In this document: positions 15,440 through 24,369 of the stretch, piece after piece | Layout of the letters: each line of letters begins with the position of its first letter | How positions within the stretch are numbered: position 1 is the stretch's first letter | Origin: RGIG3009 sp045596745 | GTDB taxonomy: Bacteria > Bacillota > Clostridia > Oscillospirales > Acutalibacteraceae | NCBI GenBank assembly: GCA_045596745.1 | Contig: JAZODA010000045.1 | Coordinates: 1-64,000, forward strand | DNA: 64,000 nt | Reading direction: 5' to 3' | Program-made: the position numbers and the translations under genes | The notes under the pieces: generated by a model | The model's database searches: none | Told to the model about the DNA's origin: nothing | What the model saw: the letters and a program-made list of their open reading frames with translations, nothing else

Positions 15440-15468
15440 TTGACATACGACGTGCGGTGTGGTATAAT
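15440..15468 (+). promoter_or_regulatory. Consensus promoter of the pyrimidine operon
   Basis: TTGACA (15440-15445), 17 bp, TATAAT (15463-15468): a perfect sigma-A promoter. Such strength fits control by attenuation downstream instead of initiation. Confidence 0.93.
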
Positions 15469-15484
15469 CCTTTAGAAATAAATC

Positions 15485-15603
15485 TTTAAGTGCGATACAG
15501 AGAGATCGGCAAGATTGCGGAATAAAATCGGTTGGTGCAGGAGTACTGCGCCGATTTGCTGTGTTATATCCGCCTTGCCGCACTTTCGGCAAGGCGCTTT
15601 TTT
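15485..15603 (+). promoter_or_regulatory. pyr attenuator (PyrR-like anti-antiterminator, antiterminator and terminator)
   Basis: The leader holds ACAGAGAGATCGGCAAGAT (about 15497-15515), which resembles the PyrR-binding loop (CNGNGAGG followed by a GCAAG segment) of Firmicutes pyr operons. The 7-mer CGGCAAG at 15507-15513 is repeated exactly in the right arm of the terminator (15587-15593), so it can pair with the terminator left arm and form an antiterminator. A further hairpin lies at 15525-15557. The terminator stem is 15572-15580/15587-15595 followed by six T. No pyrR is in the window; identification rests on motif resemblance and on the pyr genes downstream. Confidence 0.7.
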
Positions 15604-15622
15604 ACAGGAAGGAGAAACAACC

Positions 15623-16834
15623 ATGGCAGAACAGCTCAAGGCACGCGTGGTCGGCACTGCGGCATTGCCGTTGCTTCCGCAATGGGTGTCGGAGTGTTTT
15701 TCCATTCCGGAATTTTCGCGTTTTAACGATTCTCGATATACTGTTTTTCCCGGCTTTTGCGATGTGCATGTGCATTTTCGTGAGCCGGGTTTTTGTTATA
15801 AAGAGACCATCGCTTCGGGTTCTCGAGCGGCGGCGCACGGCGGTTACACCGCGGTGTGTACCATGCCGAACTTAAACCCCGTACCCGACAGTGCGGAGCA
15901 TTTGAGAGAGCAACTTGACCGCATCCGCGAAACCGCGACCATCGGTGTGTATCCCTACGGTGCCATCACGGTGGGACAGAGGGGCGAAGCGCTGGCGGCG
16001 CTGGAAGAGTTAGCGCCGGACGCGATTGCGTTTTCGGATGATGGACGCGGCGTGCAAAGCGATGAGATGATGCGTGAAGCCATGAAGCGCGCCAAAGCGC
16101 TCGGCAAGATGATTGTCGCTCACTGCGAGGTCAACAGCTTGCTGAACGGCGGCTACATTCACGACGGCGAATACGCGGCGGCACACGGTCACCGCGGTAT
16201 CTGCAGTGAAAGCGAGTGGCGGCAGATTGCCCGCGACCTCGACTTGGTGCGAGAGACGGGATGTGCCTACCACGTCTGCCACATCTCCGCCAAGGAAAGC
16301 GTGGAGTTAATCCGCAAAGCCAAGGCCGAGGGGCTGGACGTTACCTGCGAAACCGCACCGCATTATCTGGTGATGGATGACAGCGATTTGCAGGAAGAGG
16401 GGCGGTTCAAGATGAACCCGCCGCTTCGCGCCGCAGCCGACCGGCAGGCGCTGATTGACGGTGTGCTGGACGGCACAATCGATATGATTGCCACCGACCA
16501 CGCGCCGCACTCTGCCGAAGAGAAATCCAAAGGACTGGAAAAAAGCGCGTTCGGCATTGTCGGACTGGAAACCGCGCTGGCGGTGATGTATACGGAGCTG
16601 GTAAAGCCGGGCATCCTGTCAGAGGAGAGGTTGGTCGAACTGCTGGCGATTCGTCCGCGAGAGCGGTTCGGCATCGGATACGACAACGCGTTTTCCGTGT
16701 GGGATATGGAAGCGTCTTACAAGGTGGATCCGCAGGAGTTCTTGTCCTGTGGCAAAGCGACACCGTTTGAAGGCAAGGAATTGTATGGCCGGTGTGTATT
16801 GACCGTAAGAAACGGTCAGCCGGTGTATCGATAA
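15623..16834 (+). CDS. pyrC: Dihydroorotase (class I)
   Basis: The 403-residue amidohydrolase closes N-carbamoyl-aspartate to dihydroorotate, step three of UMP synthesis. Metal-site motifs are visible in order: DVHVHFREPG (H49, H51), VAHCE, YHVCHIS and IATDHAPHS, whose Asp is the catalytic base. The start is ATG 15623 after GGAAGGAG; a longer open frame upstream runs through the attenuator and is not the gene. It is the first gene of the pyr operon, 12 bases before carB. Confidence 0.95.
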   Translation: MAEQLKARVVGTAALPLLPQWVSECFSIPEFSRFNDSRYTVFPGFCDVHVHFREPGFCYKETIASGSRAAAHGGYTAVCTMPNLNPVPDSAEHLREQLDRIRETATIGVYPYGAITVGQRGEALAALEELAPDAIAFSDDGRGVQSDEMMREAMKRAKALGKMIVAHCEVNSLLNGGYIHDGEYAAAHGHRGICSESEWRQIARDLDLVRETGCAYHVCHISAKESVELIRKAKAEGLDVTCETAPHYLVMDDSDLQEEGRFKMNPPLRAAADRQALIDGVLDGTIDMIATDHAPHSAEEKSKGLEKSAFGIVGLETALAVMYTELVKPGILSEERLVELLAIRPRERFGIGYDNAFSVWDMEASYKVDPQEFLSCGKATPFEGKELYGRCVLTVRNGQPVYR

Positions 16835-16846
16835 GGAGGAAGCATT

Positions 16847-19800
16847 ATGGCAAAACGTACAGACATTCACAAGATTCTTATCATCGGCTCCGGCCCGATC
16901 GTTATCGGTCAGGCGGCGGAGTTTGACTACGCCGGCACGCAGGCCTGCCTCGCCCTGAGAGAAGAGGGTTACGAGGTGGTGCTGTGCAACTCCAACCCTG
17001 CCACCATTATGACGGATACCACCGTGGCGGACAAGGTGTATATGGAGCCGCTGACGCTGGAGTATATCGCCAAGATTCTGCGCTATGAGCGTCCGGACGC
17101 CATCGTTCCCGGCATCGGCGGTCAGACGGGTCTGAACCTTGCCATGCAGCTGGAGAAGAAGGGCATTCTGAAAGAGTGCGGTGTCGAACTGCTCGGCACC
17201 AGCAGCGAGAGTATCGAGCGCGCGGAGGACCGCGAGCTGTTCAAGGAGCTGTGCCAGTCGATCGGTGAGCCGACCATCCCCTCCGAAATTACCTACAGCA
17301 TCGAAGAAGCCGAAGCCGCGGCAGAGCGCATCGGCTATCCCGTCGTGCTGCGTCCCGCGTTTACGCTGGGCGGCACCGGCGGCGGTTTTGCTTACAATCG
17401 CGAGGAGCTGCGCGAAGTCGGTCTGAATGCGTTTAAGCTGTCGCCCGTGCATCAGGTGCTCATCGAAAAGAGCGTCAAGGGCTACAAGGAAATCGAATTC
17501 GAGGTTATGCGTGACTCCAATGACCACGCTATCACCATCTGCGGTATGGAAAACATCGACCCTGTCGGTGTGCATACCGGTGACTCTCTCGTGGTGGCGC
17601 CGATTATGACGCTCAACGACCACGACCTGAAGATGCTCAACGACAGCGCTATCAAAATCATCCGTGAGCTGAAAATCGAGGGTGGTTGCAACGTGCAGTT
17701 TGCTCTGCATCCCGAAACCAGCGAATACTATCTCATCGAAGTCAACCCGCGCGTGTCGCGTTCCTCGGCTCTGGCATCCAAGGCGAGCGGTTATCCCATC
17801 GCCCGCGTGACCGCCAAGATTGCTGTGGGTATGGCGCTGGAGGATATTGCTATCGCCAACACCACCGCCGCATTCGAGCCGCGTCTGGACTACGTTGTGG
17901 CGAAGCTGCCGCGTTTCCCGTTCGATAAGTTTGCCACCGCTCCCAACACGCTGGGCACGCAGATGAAGGCGACCGGCGAAGTGATGGGTATCGGTTCCAA
18001 TCTGGAAGAGTGCTTGCTCAAGTCGGTGCGTTCGCTGGAAATCGGCGCGTGCCACTTCCACCTGCCCAAGTTTGATTGCTTCGGCGATCAGGAGCTGCGC
18101 GATTATCTGCTGGAGTTCCACGATGACAACATCTTTGCCGTCACCGAACTGGTGCGCCGCAAGGAGAGCCTGGAGAGCCTGCACGAGCTGACCAAGATTA
18201 CCCCCTTCTTCCTTGAGTCCATCAAGAAGATTGTGGATATGGAAATCGAGCTGTGCGCCAACCCCGGCGACGTGGAGGTGCTGCGCCGCGCCAAGCAGAT
18301 GGGCTTCGGCGACAAGTTCATCGCAACGCTGTGGCGTATGAGCGAAATCGAGGTTTACGAGTTCCGCCGTCAGCACAAGCTGTTCCCGGTGTATCGTATG
18401 GTGGACACCTGCCACACGAACGCGTATATCCCGTACTTCTACTCGTCCTACAGCGGCGAGAACGCCTCCAAGCTCACCGACCGCAAAAAGATTGTGGTGC
18501 TGGGTGCAGGCCCGATTCGTATCGGTCAGGGCGTGGAATTCGACTATTCCACCGTGCATGCCGTAACCACCATCAAGAAAGCGGGCTATGAGGCGATTAT
18601 CATCAACAACAACCCCGAAACGGTGTCCACCGACTACACGACGGCGGACAAGCTGTACTTCGAGCCGCTGACTCCCGAAGATGTGATGAACATCGTGGAG
18701 TTTGAGCAGCCCGAGGGCGTTATCGCTTCGCTGGGCGGCCAGACGGCCATCAACCTTGCGGAGCCGCTGATGAAGCGCGGTGTGCGCATCATCGGTACCG
18801 ATTGCGAAGCCATCGATCGTGCGGAAAACCGCGATCGTTTCGAGAAGATTTTGGAAGAGCTGGATATTCCCCAGCCGAAGGGTCGTGCCGTTACCCGCAT
18901 TGAGGACGGCATCGCCGCCGCGGCGGAGATTGGCTATCCTGTGCTGGTGCGTCCCAGCTTCGTTCTGGGCGGTCGTGCCATGCAGATTGTTGCCAACGAA
19001 GAGCAGCTGCGCCAGTACCTCAAGACCGCCGTGGAAATCGACGAGGACAAGCCGGTTCTGGTTGACAAATACATCCAGGGCAAGGAAGTGGAAATCGACG
19101 CTATCTGCGACGGCCGCAACGTGTTTGTGCCGGGTATTATGGAACTGGTCGAGCGCACCGGCATTCACAGCGGTGACTCCATCAGCGTCTATCCCGCGTT
19201 CAGCATTTCCGACCGCGTGAAGGGCATTCTGCTGCAGTATGCCAAGAAGCTGGGCCTGGGCATCGGCATTGTCGGTTTGTACAACATCCAGTTCATCGTG
19301 GACGAGAAGGAAGATGTCTATATCATTGAGGTTAACCCGCGTTCGTCCCGTACGGTGCCGTTCTTGTCCAAGGCGACCGGCTACAGCCTGGCGGATATCG
19401 CCACCGAAGTGATTTTGGGCAAGAGCCTGAAAGAGCTGGGTATTTTCGATATCTATCCCGAAGAGAAGGATCGCTGGTATGTCAAGGTGCCGGTGTTCTC
19501 GTTCAGCAAGATTCGCGGTCTGGACGCGTATCTCTCGCCCGAAATGAAGTCTACCGGTGAAGCCATTGGTTACGACGACAAACTCAACCGCGCACTGTAC
19601 AAGGCGCTGCAGGCTTCGGGTATGCATCTGCAGAATTACGGCACGGTGTTTGCTACCATCGCCGACAAGGACAAGGAAGAAGCGCTGCCGCTGATTCGCC
19701 GCTTCTACAACCTCGGCTTCAACATTCAGGCGACCGAGGGCACGGCGAACTTCCTCAAGCAGAACGGCATCCGCACGCACGTGCTGCGCAAGATTGGCGA

Positions 19801-20020
19801 AAGCAGCGATGAAATCCCCGAGGCACTGCGCCAGGGCCACATCGCCTATGTCATCAACACCCGCGACATCGGTTCGGCAGGTCAGGCGAGCGACGGCTAT
19901 CAGATTCGTCGTCACGCGACCGACAACAACGTCACCATCTTTACGGCACTGGATACCGTCAAGGTGCTGCTGGACGTTCTGGAAGAGACTACGCTGACCA
20001 TCTCGACAATTGACGCATAA
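16847..20020 (+). CDS. carB: Carbamoyl-phosphate synthase large subunit
   Basis: The 1057-residue protein has the two homologous synthetase halves, each starting with a GSGPI/GAGPIRIGQ nucleotide-binding loop (near residues 13 and 552), and a C-terminal allosteric MGS domain from about 930. It makes carbamoyl phosphate from bicarbonate, ATP and ammonia for pyrimidines and arginine. The glutaminase partner CarA is not next to it, which is unusual inside a pyr operon; it must be elsewhere or replaced by free ammonia. AAGGAGG precedes the ATG. Length is normal. Confidence 0.96.
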   Translation: MAKRTDIHKILIIGSGPIVIGQAAEFDYAGTQACLALREEGYEVVLCNSNPATIMTDTTVADKVYMEPLTLEYIAKILRYERPDAIVPGIGGQTGLNLAMQLEKKGILKECGVELLGTSSESIERAEDRELFKELCQSIGEPTIPSEITYSIEEAEAAAERIGYPVVLRPAFTLGGTGGGFAYNREELREVGLNAFKLSPVHQVLIEKSVKGYKEIEFEVMRDSNDHAITICGMENIDPVGVHTGDSLVVAPIMTLNDHDLKMLNDSAIKIIRELKIEGGCNVQFALHPETSEYYLIEVNPRVSRSSALASKASGYPIARVTAKIAVGMALEDIAIANTTAAFEPRLDYVVAKLPRFPFDKFATAPNTLGTQMKATGEVMGIGSNLEECLLKSVRSLEIGACHFHLPKFDCFGDQELRDYLLEFHDDNIFAVTELVRRKESLESLHELTKITPFFLESIKKIVDMEIELCANPGDVEVLRRAKQMGFGDKFIATLWRMSEIEVYEFRRQHKLFPVYRMVDTCHTNAYIPYFYSSYSGENASKLTDRKKIVVLGAGPIRIGQGVEFDYSTVHAVTTIKKAGYEAIIINNNPETVSTDYTTADKLYFEPLTPEDVMNIVEFEQPEGVIASLGGQTAINLAEPLMKRGVRIIGTDCEAIDRAENRDRFEKILEELDIPQPKGRAVTRIEDGIAAAAEIGYPVLVRPSFVLGGRAMQIVANEEQLRQYLKTAVEIDEDKPVLVDKYIQGKEVEIDAICDGRNVFVPGIMELVERTGIHSGDSISVYPAFSISDRVKGILLQYAKKLGLGIGIVGLYNIQFIVDEKEDVYIIEVNPRSSRTVPFLSKATGYSLADIATEVILGKSLKELGIFDIYPEEKDRWYVKVPVFSFSKIRGLDAYLSPEMKSTGEAIGYDDKLNRALYKALQASGMHLQNYGTVFATIADKDKEEALPLIRRFYNLGFNIQATEGTANFLKQNGIRTHVLRKIGESSDEIPEALRQGHIAYVINTRDIGSAGQASDGYQIRRHATDNNVTIFTALDTVKVLLDVLEETTLTISTIDA

Positions 20021-20031
20021 GGAGACAGAGT

Positions 20032-20766
20032 ATGAAACAGGGTATATTTACCATTGTGGAGCACACGCAGCTCACCGAAACGGTGTGGCGTATGCGTCTG
20101 CAGGGCGATACCTCCGAGATTCTGGCACCCGGTCAGTTTGTCAACATTCGTCTGGAGGGGCTGTTTTTGCGCCGCCCCATTTCGGTGTGTGACTGCGAGG
20201 GTGATGTGCTGACCATCGTGTACAAGGTGGTGGGTAAGGGCACTCGCCAGATGAGCGGTATGACTGTCGGCGAGACGCTCGACGTGCTGACCGGTCTGGG
20301 TAACGGCTACAACACCGACGTGGCAGGGGAGCATCCGCTGCTGCTCGGTGGCGGTGTCGGTGTGCCGCCGCTGTATATGCTGGCGAAGCAGCTCATTGCC
20401 GAGGGTCGGCAGGTTTCGGTGGTGCTGGGTTTCAACACCAAAGCCGAAGTGTTTTATGAAGAAGAGTTCCGCGCACTGGGCGCGGAGGTCACTGTGGCAA
20501 CGGCGGACGGTTCGTATGGCGTGAAGGGCTTTGTGACGGATGCGATGGCTCCCGGCTATAGCTACTTCTACACCTGCGGCCCCGAGCCGATGCTCAAAGC
20601 GGTATATGCCAAAACCGAAACGAGCGGTCAGTTCAGCTTTGAGGAGCGGATGGGCTGTGGTTTCGGCGCGTGTATGGGTTGCTCCTGCAAGACCATTACC
20701 GGCAACAAACGCATTTGTAAGGAAGGCCCTGTGCTGCGAAAGGAGGATATCCTGTGGGAGACTTGA
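20032..20766 (+). CDS. pyrK: Dihydroorotate dehydrogenase electron-transfer subunit
   Basis: The 244-residue FAD and [2Fe-2S] protein passes electrons from PyrD to NAD. The FAD-binding RRPISV motif is near residue 50, the NAD-binding GGGVGVPPLY near residue 104 and CGPEPM near 183. The iron-sulfur cysteines are C209, C214, C217 and C229, the PyrK spacing. It overlaps pyrD by 13 bases, as expected for two subunits made in equal amounts. Confidence 0.95.
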   Translation: MKQGIFTIVEHTQLTETVWRMRLQGDTSEILAPGQFVNIRLEGLFLRRPISVCDCEGDVLTIVYKVVGKGTRQMSGMTVGETLDVLTGLGNGYNTDVAGEHPLLLGGGVGVPPLYMLAKQLIAEGRQVSVVLGFNTKAEVFYEEEFRALGAEVTVATADGSYGVKGFVTDAMAPGYSYFYTCGPEPMLKAVYAKTETSGQFSFEERMGCGFGACMGCSCKTITGNKRICKEGPVLRKEDILWET

Positions 20767-21665
20767 GTACAACTCTGTGCGGTATCCGTCTGGATAACCC
20801 CGTGATTCCTGCCAGCGGTACGTTCGGCTACGGCTACGAATTTGCGGCGCTGTATGATATCAATATGCTGGGCACGTTCTCGTTCAAGGGAACGACGCTG
20901 GAGCCGCGTTTCGGCAACCCGACGCCCCGCATCGCGGAGTGCACCGCCGGTATGATTAACGCGGTGGGTCTGCAGAACCCCGGTGTGCAGAAAGTCATCA
21001 GCGAAGAGTTGCCGAAGCTGGCGACCTGCTTCGACAAGCCGGTTATGGCGAATATCAGCGGTTTTTCCATCGCCGAGTATATCGAGACGTGCTACCTTCT
21101 GGACCAGTGTCCGCAGGTGGGCTGGCTGGAAGTTAACGTCAGCTGCCCCAACGTCCACGGCGGCGGTATGAGCTTCGGCACTTCGCCGGAAGCGGCTGCC
21201 GAAGTGACGGCGGCGGTGAAGCGCGCCACTAAAAAACCGGTTATCATCAAGCTGTCGCCCAACGTGACCGACATCGTGTCGATTGCCAAGGCGTGCGAGG
21301 CGGCAGGTGCCGACGGTATCAGCCTGATTAACACGCTGCTCGGCATGCGCATTGACCTGCGCACTCGTCGCCCCGTGATTGCCAACAAGATGGGCGGCTT
21401 TTCCGGCAGTGCCATCTTCCCGGTGGCGGTGCGGATGGTGTATCAGGTCGCGAACGCCGTGAACATTCCCGTGGTGGGTATGGGCGGTGTCAGCAGTGCC
21501 GAGGATGTCATCGAAATGATGATGGCAGGCGCTTGCGCCGTGCAGGTCGGTGCCGCCAATCTGGTGGATCCGTTTGCCTGCAAGCGTATCATCGAAGAAT
21601 TGCCGGCGGTGATGGAGCGGTATCGCATCGACCGTCTGGACGACATTATAGGAGGGGCTAAATAA
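20754..21665 (+). CDS. pyrD: Dihydroorotate dehydrogenase, class 1B catalytic subunit
   Basis: The 303-residue FMN barrel oxidises dihydroorotate to orotate. The catalytic base is Cys131 in NVSCPN, as in class 1 enzymes; with PyrK next to it this is the NAD-linked 1B type. The start is GTG 20754, eight bases after AAAGGAGG, inside the end of pyrK. The stop overlaps the pyrF start by one base. Confidence 0.95.
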   Translation: MGDLSTTLCGIRLDNPVIPASGTFGYGYEFAALYDINMLGTFSFKGTTLEPRFGNPTPRIAECTAGMINAVGLQNPGVQKVISEELPKLATCFDKPVMANISGFSIAEYIETCYLLDQCPQVGWLEVNVSCPNVHGGGMSFGTSPEAAAEVTAAVKRATKKPVIIKLSPNVTDIVSIAKACEAAGADGISLINTLLGMRIDLRTRRPVIANKMGGFSGSAIFPVAVRMVYQVANAVNIPVVGMGGVSSAEDVIEMMMAGACAVQVGAANLVDPFACKRIIEELPAVMERYRIDRLDDIIGGAK

Positions 21666-22363
21666 TGGGCAAGGACGTTATTATCGCTTGCGATTTTGCA
21701 AGCGCCGAGCAGGTTTTCAGTTTTCTGGACAAGTTCACCGGCAGAAAGCCGTTTGTCAAAATCGGTATGGAGCTGTTCTATGCCGAAGGTCCGCAGATTG
21801 TCCGCGAGATTAAAAAGCGCGGTCACAAAATCTTTTTGGATTTGAAGCTGCACGACATCCCGAACACCGTCAAGAAGTCGATGGCGGTGCTGTCGGGCCT
21901 GGATGTGGATATGACCAACCTGCATGCCGCCGGCACGATTAGTATGATGGAAGCGGCGCTGGAGGGCCTGACCCGTCCGGACGGCACGCGTCCGTTGCTG
22001 ATTGCGGTGACGCAGCTGACCTCCACCGACCAGGAGCGTATGGAAAACGATTTGTGGATTCGCGAGCCGATTGACAAGGTGGTTATGCACTATGCCGCCA
22101 ACGCGAAAAAAGCGGGTCTCGACGGCGTGGTTTGCTCGCCGCTGGAGGCAGGCAAGGTGCACGAAACCTGCGGTGCAGGCTTTATGACGGTGACCCCCGG
22201 CGTGCGTTTTGCCGACGGCGAAGTGGGCGACCAGAAGCGCGTGATGACCCCAGCTCAGGCGAAAGAAATCGGCTCCGACTACATCGTGGTGGGTCGTCCC
22301 ATCACGGCGGCAGAGGATCCGGTTGCGGCATACGAGCGTTGCGTGCGCGAATTTGTGGATTGA
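21665..22363 (+). CDS. pyrF: Orotidine-5'-phosphate decarboxylase
   Basis: The 232-residue barrel converts OMP to UMP. The catalytic motif DLKLHDIP gives D59, K61 and D64. The C-terminal part holds the phosphate-binding VVGRPI sequence near residue 210. Its ATG shares an A with the pyrD stop (TAATG), so translation is coupled. Confidence 0.95.
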   Translation: MGKDVIIACDFASAEQVFSFLDKFTGRKPFVKIGMELFYAEGPQIVREIKKRGHKIFLDLKLHDIPNTVKKSMAVLSGLDVDMTNLHAAGTISMMEAALEGLTRPDGTRPLLIAVTQLTSTDQERMENDLWIREPIDKVVMHYAANAKKAGLDGVVCSPLEAGKVHETCGAGFMTVTPGVRFADGEVGDQKRVMTPAQAKEIGSDYIVVGRPITAAEDPVAAYERCVREFVD

Positions 22364-22379
22364 TAAAGGAGAAACGGAT

Positions 22380-23036
22380 ATGGAAAGCTACAAAAGAGAG
22401 TTTATTCAGTTCCTGGAAGGCGCCGGCGTGCTGAAATTCGGCGATTTTACGGCGAAGAGCGGCAGAAAGATTCCGTACTTCATCAACGCAGGTGACATCA
22501 AGACCGGCGACCAGATTTCCAAGCTGGGCGAGTTCTACGCCAAAGCGTATTTTGAGAAAATCGGCAAGAAGCAGACGGTGCTGTACGGCCCGGCTTACAA
22601 GGGCATTCCGATTGCCGTGTCGGTAGCTGTGGCGCTGTCCAAAGAGGGCCTCGACGTGCCGTTCTTCTTCAACCGCAAGGAAGAAAAGGACCACGGCGAG
22701 GGTGGTGTGTTTGTCGGCTACAAGCCGCAGGCGGGCCAGGAAGTGGTCATCGTGGAAGACGTTATTACCGCCGGTACCGCGATTCGCGAGAGCATGGCGA
22801 TTCTTTCGCCGCTCGAGGGCGTCAAGGTTGCGGCTGTGTTCGTGATGGTTGACCGCAAAGAGAAGGGCAAGACCGACAAATCGGCGATGGCCGAAGTCGG
22901 CGAGGAATACGGTTTCCCGGTATACTCGGTGGTGGACGTGTATGACATCATCGAATATCTGGAGGAAGACGAAAGCAATCGCGAGAACGTGGAGCGCATC
23001 AAGGCTTACCTGGCGATCAACGGCGCGAAGGAATAA
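22380..23036 (+). CDS. pyrE: Orotate phosphoribosyltransferase
   Basis: The start is ATG 22380 after AAAGGAG; 218 residues. It joins orotate and PRPP to give OMP. The PRPP-binding motif VVIVEDVITAGTA is at about residues 122-134 and GPAYKGIP near 72. It follows pyrF by 16 bases, so OMP is made and decarboxylated by neighbouring gene products. Confidence 0.95.
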   Translation: MESYKREFIQFLEGAGVLKFGDFTAKSGRKIPYFINAGDIKTGDQISKLGEFYAKAYFEKIGKKQTVLYGPAYKGIPIAVSVAVALSKEGLDVPFFFNRKEEKDHGEGGVFVGYKPQAGQEVVIVEDVITAGTAIRESMAILSPLEGVKVAAVFVMVDRKEKGKTDKSAMAEVGEEYGFPVYSVVDVYDIIEYLEEDESNRENVERIKAYLAINGAKE

Positions 23037-23057
23037 ACAAGGAAAGGCGGCTGCCCT

Positions 23058-24146
23058 ATGCGTAGTCTGATTGATATTGCGGAACTGTCTTTGGAGGAGC
23101 TGGACGACCTCATCCGCGTGGCGGAGGATATCATCGAGCGCCCCGAAGCATATGCACACGCCTGTGACGGCAAAAAGCTGGCAACGCTGTTTTTTGAGCC
23201 CTCCACCCGTACGCGCCTGAGCTTTGAGGCGGCGATGCTGGAGTTGGGCGGCAGTGTGCTGGGCTTCTCCGAAGCCAACAGCTCTTCCGCTGCCAAGGGC
23301 GAGAGCGTGGCGGATACGGCACGCACCGTCGGTTGCTATGCCGATATCATTGCGATGCGTCATCCCCGCGAGGGGGCGCCACTGGTGGCGTCGAAGAACG
23401 CCGGTGTGCCGGTAATCAACGCGGGTGACGGCAGCCACTGCCATCCCACCCAGACATTGGCGGACCTGCTGACCATTTACCGCGAAAAAGGTCGTTTCAA
23501 CGACTTGACCGTCGGCTTCTGCGGCGACCTGAAATACGGTCGCACGGTGCATTCGCTCATTGCGGCACTGTCTCGCTATACCGGTATCAAGCTGATACTG
23601 ATTTCGCCTGCCGAGCTGCGTCTGCCGGGTCACGTGAAATGGAACATCATCGAGCGTTGCGGTATGCAGTTTGAAGAGATTGACACGCTGGAAGAAGCAA
23701 TGCCGAAGCTGGATATTCTGTATATGACCCGTGTCCAGCGCGAGCGCTTTGATGACCCGGTGGAGTACGAGCGTCTCAAGGACCGCTACATCCTGACGGC
23801 GGACAAGATGCGTTACGCGGGCGAAACGATGAGCATTCTGCATCCGCTGCCGCGCGTGAACGAAATCAGTGTGGCGGTGGACAGCGATCCTCGTGCGTGC
23901 TATTTCGAGCAGGTCAAAAACGGCAAATATATGCGTATGGCGCTCATCCTTAAGCTGCTTAAGGATTCGGCTGCCGGCGTGGTTGCTGAGGAAAAACCGA
24001 CCGTCGGTGCCGAGACGGGACTGCGTTGCTGCAACCCCCGTTGTATCACGGCGGTGGAGCAGGAATTGGCGCCTGCTTTCCACCTGACCGACCCCGAAGC
24101 AGAGGTGTATCGCTGCGCTTACTGCGAAGCGCGCGCCGTTCGCTGA
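23058..24146 (+). CDS. pyrB: Aspartate carbamoyltransferase with a PyrI-like zinc knuckle
   Basis: The first 310 residues are a normal catalytic chain: FFEPSTRTRLSF binds carbamoyl phosphate, HPTQTLAD and DPRACYFEQ follow. Free PyrB chains are about 305-310 residues; this one is 362. The extra tail carries C324-x4-C329 and C353-x2-C356, the same spacing as the zinc-binding half of the regulatory chain PyrI, which contacts the catalytic chain in the classical holoenzyme. The nucleotide-binding half of PyrI is absent and no separate pyrI is in the operon. The tail may stabilise trimers or be a relic of a PyrB-PyrI fusion. Last gene of the pyr operon. Confidence 0.93.
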   Translation: MRSLIDIAELSLEELDDLIRVAEDIIERPEAYAHACDGKKLATLFFEPSTRTRLSFEAAMLELGGSVLGFSEANSSSAAKGESVADTARTVGCYADIIAMRHPREGAPLVASKNAGVPVINAGDGSHCHPTQTLADLLTIYREKGRFNDLTVGFCGDLKYGRTVHSLIAALSRYTGIKLILISPAELRLPGHVKWNIIERCGMQFEEIDTLEEAMPKLDILYMTRVQRERFDDPVEYERLKDRYILTADKMRYAGETMSILHPLPRVNEISVAVDSDPRACYFEQVKNGKYMRMALILKLLKDSAAGVVAEEKPTVGAETGLRCCNPRCITAVEQELAPAFHLTDPEAEVYRCAYCEARAVR

Positions 24147-24172
24147 AATCGGGCAAAATTCGAGAAAATATG

Positions 24173-24201
24173 CGGCCGTTCGCCTTGACAGGGAACGGCC
24201 G
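24173..24201 (+). repeat. Inverted repeat flanking the purE promoter -35 element
   Basis: CGGCCGTTC (24173-24181) and GAACGGCCG (24193-24201) are perfect 9-bp half-sites. The -35 TTGACA (24185-24190) lies in the loop. No T run follows, so it is a weak candidate for a pyr terminator and a better candidate for a protein site at the pur promoter. Confidence 0.5.
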
Positions 24202-24213
24202 TTATGGTAGAAT
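24185..24213 (+). promoter_or_regulatory. Promoter of the purine/one-carbon operon
   Basis: TTGACA (24185-24190), 17 bp, TAGAAT (24208-24213). It lies 39 bases after the pyrB stop, so the purine operon is separately initiated. Confidence 0.88.
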
Positions 24214-24237
24214 ATTTCTGTAGTTTTATATACCATT

Positions 24238-24347
24238 TCCTGCGACTGACGGAATTTGTGGAGCACCACAGGGAAGCAGGAATTCCGGGTGTTTTAAGCC
24301 GACCGTCTGGGCGCATTTGCTTGCAGAGAGTAAGTGCGCCCTTTTTT
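24238..24347 (+). promoter_or_regulatory. ZTP (pfl) riboswitch with terminator
   Basis: The conserved blocks are seen in order: GCGACTGACGG (24242-24252), CCACAGGGAAGC (24266-24277) and GCCGACCGTCTGGGC (24298-24312). GACGG (24248-24252) can pair with CCGTC (24303-24307), the known pseudoknot. The last block runs into the left arm of a terminator (GGGCGCA 24309-24315 with TGCGCCC 24335-24341, then six T), so ligand binding can block terminator formation. The class senses ZMP/ZTP, which build up when 10-formyl-THF is short, and turns on purine and folate genes, fitting the operon downstream. Confidence 0.92.
24309..24347 (+). terminator. Terminator stem of the ZTP riboswitch
   Basis: GGGCGCA/TGCGCCC stem with additional pairs inside, followed by TTTTTTG. 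It shares bases with the riboswitch core at 24309-24312. Confidence 0.9.
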
Positions 24348-24369
24348 GTTTTTAGAAGGAGGATTTCGC

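Noticed and set aside
16619..19915. A 1098-codon minus-strand open frame opposite carB
   Set aside because: carB is certain on the + strand; the antisense frame arises from GC-rich codon usage and has no recognisable domains.
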